Source: Morella rubra | Taxonomy: Eukaryota > Streptophyta > Magnoliopsida > Fagales > Myricaceae | Reading direction: 5' to 3' | Length of the DNA stretch: 64,000 bases | Assembly (NCBI GenBank): GCA_003952965.2 | Contig: CM025850.1 | Span: 10,025,219 to 10,089,218, forward strand | Shown: positions 57,491-64,000 of the stretch, one piece after another | Position numbering within the stretch: position 1 is the first letter of the stretch | Layout of the letters: every line of letters begins with the position of its first letter | Program-made: the position numbers and the translations under genes | Notes under the pieces: generated by a model | What the model was told of the DNA's origin: nothing | Databases searched by the model: none | What the model saw: the letters and a program-made list of their open reading frames with translations, nothing else

Positions 57491-58979
57491 CTGGTTAAAA
57501 ATGGTTTCATCAATTAATAATTACCGTTTGCTTCTAAAAAATAAGTTTTTCAAAATAAAAATCAATAAATTATCAAAATAAAAATTAATAAAATCAACAT
57601 TATCAACTGAAGTTAAATACTAATAAATCTTAAATACAGGCATAAGTAATGTTTCATAAAGTTAAAATAATTTTTAACTACACTTTATTAATATTTAAAT
57701 ATAAAATATCCAATACCTTATTATAAAAAGGTCTCATTTAAAGTCTCCCCTATGGCCCCAACTAATATAGAGCCACCCCTGCATATTAATGTCCCCCAGT
57801 TGCATTACCCCGCGTAAGAATGTTTTCCCACAATACATACATACATACATACACACATGTTCTCTCATCCGTTTGGTTATATATTAGGGTAAATAGACAT
57901 TAAATGTAATAGGTTTTAACACTTTGCACTTATATCTATTATTTTTATTACATTATATCCACAATTATTAATTTCAGCATCCTTCATTTATATTTTCAAC
58001 CAATTTTGACGGCAATGGATTATTTGGCCTTCAAAATTATATTATCCTCATATATAAAAGGTCACTCTCAAAAAAAATTATGAGGACAAAATTATCTTAA
58101 ATTTTATCAATTAGAAGATGCAATGAATAATTCCCTCCTTACTTAAAAATAAAAAAAGTTTGGGCACATAATACTTATATCTTACTTGCAAGCTTGGAAG
58201 TTGTTGCACAATGTGTTAGCATATATTGTACATTAATATAATTGTACATCATTAATGCCATTAATTCTCACCAACTCCGCCTTTTTTTTTTTCCTTAATT
58301 GTACTTGATTATGGACTACAAAAGAGGACACTCTATATGTATCTACAGAACACAATTCAATACACACAAAATACAGAATTCTAAATTTTCGAAGTAAAAA
58401 AAAAAAAAAAAAAAGTGTATGATACACGGTACTAACACAAATCGAATCACTAAAGTCACTCCATTATGTGGAACTTTAATGCATACTTAAACCCGGAGGC
58501 CCAAGCTTGGTTATTATAGACACTCTACAACCAAGTAGGGAGGCCGTAATTAAACACACTTTCAAGCCTGAAACCGCGAGACCTTTTACATCCAAGAGAT
58601 AACAAAAACTGCAATATTATAAAAAGGTCTCGTCAAGTAATCACCTCGTGAGCTACATAAAATCAACACCGCCCTTATAGGCTTATAGCTAGCTAACAAC
58701 GTCAAAGCAGCAAGACAACAGGGAATCCTGCAAAGAAACAAATTAAGCTTAAAACAACAGCAGCCAAACAAGTCAATTCATCTCAGCATATCCCACTCAA
58801 GAATATATGACAGCACCTTACTGCACTTTTTGTCCAGCAAAACAGTACGTACCGTAAAACAAACAAACCAACAGAGAAGAGAACAGCCGAAAAAACAAAC
58901 ACCCAATACAGTAGCATAACTCCTTTCCGAGCGAATAACCACTATACACCTACAGTGCAACCCCAGAACTGGAAACCGG
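57491..58979. other. AT-rich intergenic region with microsatellites
   Basis: No gene recognised. An (ATAC)n run lies at about 57833-57853 and an A-run at 58397-58413. Confidence 0.4.
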
Positions 58980-59276
58980 TTAACAAGCGAATTTTTTGAG
59001 CCAACTTGTGAACTTATACGGCGCGGATGGGTCCATCCTTTTAAACTGCGCAATCTGTTGAAGCATCAACCAAGTTATATGCTCTAATATCAGTTCATCC
59101 TTCAAGGGGATTGTGAATGAATTTCCAGAACAAGGGTCAGATACCAGTACAAATAACAATAAGCTAAGTCGAATTATGACTGAAAACCTGCTCAGAAACA
59201 AAAAAGCAGCTTCTAAAGTGTTAGAGAACATGAGGAAGATGATAGAGAGAAAGAGATAGAAAATAATCAATCTCAT
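58980..59276 (-). CDS. Hypothetical small protein with a hydrophobic N-terminus
   Basis: A 98-codon frame starts MRLIIFYLFLSIIFLMF, a strong signal-peptide or membrane-anchor-like segment, followed by a second hydrophobic stretch (SRFSVIIRLSLLLFVLV) and a polar C-terminal half (DELILEHITWLMLQQIAQF..WLKKFAC). No family is recognised. In AT-rich DNA such frames often arise by chance, so this may not be a gene. It overlaps another open minus-strand frame at 58778-59053. Confidence 0.2.
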   Translation of the reverse strand: MRLIIFYLFLSIIFLMFSNTLEAAFLFLSRFSVIIRLSLLLFVLVSDPCSGNSFTIPLKDELILEHITWLMLQQIAQFKRMDPSAPYKFTSWLKKFAC

Positions 59277-59862
59277 TAATTTGTCACAAAGGGCCGAAAG
59301 AATACAAATACCACCAAGTGGCAGAAAACAAGAAAAGCAAATAATAACGGAAAAAAAAAACTATACAAAGGGCAAAATATAATTGATCTATAGAAACTAG
59401 ACTAAGCAGAGCTATCTTTGAGATGGTCTAGGACCACTAGATAAGTCCTGGAGCTCTCTGTGGCAACGCAAAGTGGGAGTAAGGCAAGTGTTCTGGCATA
59501 CAAGTGCTGTAGGTGAGTCGGTGTAGTGGTCTTGCACTGATGAGCTGGAGAGGTGGTCATTTCTTTCAGATAAAGAGTTTTCATCAACCCAAAATGTGAT
59601 TTCTGCTTTGCATATCTGAACAAATGAATCGGTGGTGGCTTAATTTAGTTGTTACTCTTCATTCAAATTAAACATCCATTTTCAGACGAAGTGGAGTACT
59701 TGATAAACAAGGCTAATTTCAGGATTAATTGTATTTGTACTCATGTACAGTAGTCTTTTAAGTTGTTTCTCTACACTTCCCCAGTTCTTAATTTCTGAAA
59801 CTGGATCAGCTGCATGTGTATTATGTCATAGCCGTGCAGCTGCAGTTATAGCGAAAGCATCC

Positions 59863-60420
59863 TTTTTTTTTTTAATCAGAACATTATATTATTCCAAAAA
59901 ACCAACACCACCGGTCCAAAAACTAAGGAGATTCGGTAGGAGCGTATAATCAAGATAAGTCAAGTGAATGTTCATAACTACGGGCAGTGCCAACCGAGCT
60001 ATACTCAGTGGCGGCCCAACAAATAAAGTGGTGCACCAAAGAATTTGCAGCTCTATAAACATGAAAAGCCTGCCAACTATGCAATCTGCAATACATATCA
60101 TGAATCTCCTGCACTAAAGAGAGAATACGCCACTCTGAAATTTGTGGCCAATTACGAATAGCCTTAATAACAAGTTCGGAATCCTCTTCCAGAATCACCT
60201 CACGAAAGCCCTGGAAATGCACAAGTTCCAGACCCAGCGTAGCAGCCTCGGCCTCGCCTTCCAAGGGATCAACAACATCAATTTTCTTGACCTTTGCCCC
60301 TAGAATCACACCCCTGAAGTCACGTATAATGGCTGCTATCACCGCATAACTCTCCCGAATGGCTACATCGACATTAACCTCGACTTTATCCTCAGGTTAA
60401 ACGGGCATGAAACTCATTTT
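59863..60420 (-). mobile_element. LINE RNase H tail fragment, antisense, with poly(A)
   Basis: Minus-strand translation gives AIIRDFRGVILGAKV, DPLEGEAEAATLGLELV, EVILEEDSELVIKAI and HVYRAANSLVHHF, the RNase H-like (RVT_3) module found at the C-terminus of plant L1 ORF2. A poly(A) tail shows as poly(T) at about 59863-59873. The 393-base frame (59950-60342) is open, so this copy is less decayed than those in GLU1. The 5' edge near 60420 and a target duplication are not clear. Confidence 0.85.
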
Positions 60421-60456
60421 AAGTCCAAATTCGTTCAATTCCTATTTATCCTTGTG

Positions 60457-63076
60457 CAGTGGCGGATCCAGGATCAAAATTAATGGGGGTCGAACTTTAA
60501 ACGTAAAATGACAAGAATTTTTTTTCCTTCGTAATGCAAAAATTTTCTTAGAGTTACAATATCGAAAATTAAAGACTAAAAACATTATAAATAATAAAAT
60601 ACACGTACCGTACTATGTAGTACGACTGAGAGATGACAATTGCATCCTACGATTTTGCATCTTCTGAAAATGTTGCAAAATGGCTTCGTTCTCAATATTT
60701 TTAAAAACTTTCTTCTCGATGTACACTACCATGCAATCATTCATCCAGTCATCTCCCATCCTATTACGCAAATCACTCTTGATGATATTCATCGTAGAAA
60801 ATACTCTTTCAACGGTTGCAGTCGCAACTGGTAAGACCAATGCCAACTCAATAAGTTGATAAACCAATGGAAATAGAATATTCTTTTTGGTCTCAACCAT
60901 CTTCATAGCAAGACTTCCAATATCTTGAAGCCCAGAAAAAGTGTCATGACTTCTCACATCATAAATATAGTTTAAGTTGATCTCTAAGTATCAAATGATC
61001 AATTCTGTGAAATCTTCTGGATAAAGCTCAGCAAGACGAAGTAACTTGGCATGATCAAACGCTGAGAATGAATTTTTTGGATCAAGACATGCTATGCAAA
61101 GAAGTAACTTCGTATTTGCTTTTGTGAAACGATTATTCATCTCCTGAATGATCAAATCAATAACTTGGCAAAACACTTCCACACGAAAATGATGGAAATA
61201 AGTAATAGGTTGCCCTCCACGCCTCGAACGACTACGAGTTCGTATAATGTCTTCCATATTCGGCACACTAATAGAGTGATCCACACAAAAAGTTTTGACT
61301 TCTTCCAAGAATCCATCCCATTCTATTTCTCTCATTTCTTGCAACTGTTCCTTCACAACTTCAACCAAACCCATAGCATTAACAATATCTTGATCTTTTC
61401 GCTGTAAGGCTTGTGACAATTATTTGTAATTCCCATTATATTCCTTAACAGATGCATAGTGAATACAAACTCAAAATTTTCCATCTTATCCATCAAACTC
61501 ATAGCCGTGGATCTTTGTTCTGGGAGAGTAGCATCATCTTTTATGTGTTTAAGCACTTCCAATACTGATGACCACATAGTGAAGAGACGGATTATTGTAA
61601 GGTGGTATGAACCCCAACGAGTGTCACCTACAATATTATAGGAATTATAAAACTATAAACAAATAAAAAAAGTCTATTAATATTACAATGAAATATAATA
61701 ATCACCTGGTTGTGCGAGACTAGTTTCTTGATTTTTACCCCTTCCACTAGAAATCTCTCCTTTGTCCAACCGCTCCACTATCTTCTCATGACAACTTTGC
61801 CGAAGAGCATCTTTCCTTTTACATGACGCTCCGACCATATTCACAATCGAGGAAGTATAATTAAAAAAATCACCAACTTGCAAGTTATTCTTTGCAACAC
61901 CCACAACAGCCAATTGAAGTTGGTGAGCAAAACAATGGATATAGATAGCAGAAGGATTGTCCCTCAAAATGAGTGACTTTAACCCATTGAACTCGCCTCG
62001 CATGTTTGATGCCCCATCATACCCTTGACCTCTCAATCTGGATATTGACAACCCATGTCTTGCAAGCAATTTGTCTATACTTTTTTTCAAAGATTAGAGC
62101 AAGTATAAAACATGTTCAACCAAGAAACCTTTCAATCACTGTCCACGTATGTTCACAAATCTCAAAACCACTGCCATTTGCTCTTCACTGAATTATCTCG
62201 AGACTCATCAACCATAAGAGAATAAAATCCATCTCCAATTTCTTTAATGATGGCAAGTGTGGTCTGAGCTGCACAAGCACTCACCATTTCCTTTTGAATA
62301 TTTGGAGCAGTCATTTGATTGTTTCCAGGAGCATTAGTGTTAAGTGTTTTAGCAACCTTTTCATCACGTTGGCAAAAACACGTTCAAAAGCTCAAGAAAA
62401 TTGCCCTTCCTTATTGAACTCTCAGACTCTCATGACCACGAAAAGCTAATCCTTGCCCTAAAAGATAACGAACGCCATCTAAAACTGCTGTTAAACGAAT
62501 GCGATAAGCCTTTTCTTGATCGTGCCCCTGTGCGGATAACATGTGCGACACACTTTGTCGCTGATTTTCAAATCTTTCACATTGTCTTCTAGCTTCATTG
62601 TGAGCACTATCATGTGCACCAACATGTTCACCAAAAACTTCCATTGCTTTTTTCCAATTGCTAAATCCCGTAGATGTAAACTTATCTCCCCCAGACTTCC
62701 CTCATCTAGGTCGCCTAAACAGATAACACCACAAGCAATATGCTTCATCCTTTGATACACTATATTCCAACCAATTAAAATCTTTAAACCATACTTCTCT
62801 AAAACTCCTCATTTCTTGTCCGTATTGCCTCTTGGGAAAATCATGGCCAAAAAGTTGAAAAGGACCTTTGATCAAGTACTCCCTACGAACTTGATCCTTA
62901 ATCCCAACATCATATTCTTCAATAGGTTTACGTAACCCTGGGTCAGCAATTATATCATCCGGATTAAACATAATGTGAGGTCTTTTTGAACTACTATCCG
63001 TCTCAGAATTCCTAGCTACATTAGGAGTATTAGACGACTCCACGCTGCGTGGCTTTCTTATCACAAACTTATCCAT
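60457..63076 (-). pseudogene. Decayed hAT-superfamily transposase gene (TTF zinc finger / DUF4371 / hAT dimerisation)
   Basis: Read on the minus strand from ATG 63076: MDKFVIRKPRS, then a TTF-type zinc-finger region (GPFQLFGHDFPKRQYG, WFKDFNWLEYSVSKDEAYCLWC), a region VFGEHVGAHDSAHNEA, the DUF4371 core (LRGQGYDGASNMRGEFNGLK, IHCFAHQLQLAVV), DTRWGSYHLTIIRLF, and the hAT C-terminal dimerisation motif (LALVLPVATATVERVFSTMN, 60850-60790). It resembles zinc-finger MYM-type 1-like hAT proteins. A GT-AG intron can be placed at 61628-61705. Frameshifts near 62700 and 61425, several stops at about 62100-62400 and a TGA at 60991-60993 show that it is broken. CAGTGGCGGATCC at 60457 may be the 3' terminal inverted repeat of the element; the other end lies beyond the window. 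Confidence 0.85.
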
Positions 63077-63159
63077 TATCTAAACAAAATAAAACAAAGT
63101 GAAGACAATTAATCAATTGGATCACAACTCAAAAATCCAAATTCCAACATCTAATTAAT

Positions 63160-64000
63160 TCAAATCCAAATTTAAATTCCAATCTAATTACATTGCATTC
63201 AATTAAATATTACAATCAAATTAATTAAAAACGATACTATTAAAAAAATCCTCAATTTCACAAAATATCATTAAATTCCTAATTCAAATCCAAATTACAA
63301 CCTAATTACATTGCATTCAATTAATATTACAATCAATTTAATTAAAAATGATACTATTAAAAAAATCCCTAATGTCACAAAATTTCAAATCCCTAATTCA
63401 AATCCAAATTACAATCTAATTACATTACATTCAATTAATATTACAATCAAATTAATTAAAAATGATACTATTAAAAAAATCCCTAATGTCACATTGCATT
63501 TAATCCCTAATTCAAATCCAAATTACAACCTAATTACATTACATTCAATTAATATTACAATCAAATTAACTAAAAATGATACTATTAAAAAAATCCCTAA
63601 TGTCACATTGCATTTAATCCCTAATTCAAATACAAATTACAATATAATTACATTACATTCAATTAATATAACAATCAAATTAATTAAAAATGATACTATT
63701 AAAAAAATCTCTAATGTCACATTGCATTTAATCCCTGATTCAAATGCATTTAACTCCTAGAATTCAAATTCAAATTCTAATCTAATTACATTGCATTCAA
63801 TTGTTATTACAATCAAATTAATTAAAAGTGATACTATTAAAAAAAATCCCTAATGTTACATTGCATTTAATCCCTAATTCAAATTCAAATTACAATCTAA
63901 TTACATTACATTCAATTAATATTACAATCAAATTAACTAAAAATGATACTATTAAAAAAATCCCTAATGTCACATTGCATTTAATCCCTAATTCAAATTC
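63160..64000. repeat. AT-rich tandem repeat of ~114 bp, at least seven copies, open at window end
   Basis: The string CATTCAATTAATATTACAATC recurs at about 63198, 63316, 63430, 63544, 63658, 63796 and 63911, so most steps are 114-118 bases with one of 138. Each unit also holds ATGATACTATTAAAAAAATC and CTAATTCAAAT. It abuts the 5' end of the hAT transposase relic and may be the element's subterminal repeat array. An open frame of 149 codons at 63311-63760 is a by-product of the period being a multiple of three. Confidence 0.9.

Noticed and set aside
63311..63760. 149-codon open frame with repeated HSINITIKLIKNDTIKKI
   Set aside because: It is produced by the tandem repeat, whose unit is a multiple of three. 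The composition is that of AT-rich non-coding DNA.
63160..64000. Regularly spaced repeats as a possible CRISPR array
   Set aside because: The window is plant nuclear DNA. The whole unit repeats, without unique spacers, so this is a tandem repeat.

Overview
This is nuclear DNA of a flowering plant, most likely a woody eudicot. Three things show it: a 33-exon chloroplast-enzyme gene with GT-AG introns, many plant-type LINE, LTR, hAT and MITE relics, and AT-rich gene-poor spacers. The species cannot be fixed from the sequence.

About 1.46-28.3 kb (+): one complete gene for ferredoxin-dependent glutamate synthase (Fd-GOGAT, GLU1). I traced 33 exons that join in frame to 1628 codons plus stop, with a plastid transit peptide, the N-terminal cysteine glutaminase, the FMN synthase domain, the 3Fe-4S cysteines and the C-terminal beta-helix. 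Introns 1, 2 and 8 carry four fragments of related L1-type LINEs. Two are in sense orientation; two are antisense and bounded by target-site duplications.

About 28.7-56 kb: a gene-poor stretch with three minus-strand genes of the ARGOS/OSR (organ-size-related) family, at 33.0, 47.6 and 55.4 kb. All encode two membrane segments around a PPLPPPP turn. They look like a dispersed tandem family, and the first and third share a conserved upstream block. Between them lie a roughly 1.2-kb element with ~210-bp inverted termini holding a broken PPR gene (Pack-MULE-like), an hAT-type non-autonomous element with a perfect 8-bp duplication, a deleted Ty3/gypsy LTR element with a perfect 5-bp duplication, a MITE, foldback elements and a local tandem duplication.

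About 56-64 kb: repeats. There is an LTR-like relic, an antisense LINE RNase H tail, a decayed hAT transposase gene (minus strand) and, directly beyond it, a tandem repeat of about 114 bp that runs off the window end.

Fd-GOGAT makes glutamate from glutamine and 2-oxoglutarate in plastids. ARGOS/OSR proteins are endomembrane proteins known to affect organ growth and ethylene response. Nothing in the sequence links the two functions; the neighbourhood looks like simple proximity. I found no tRNA, rRNA or CRISPR array.
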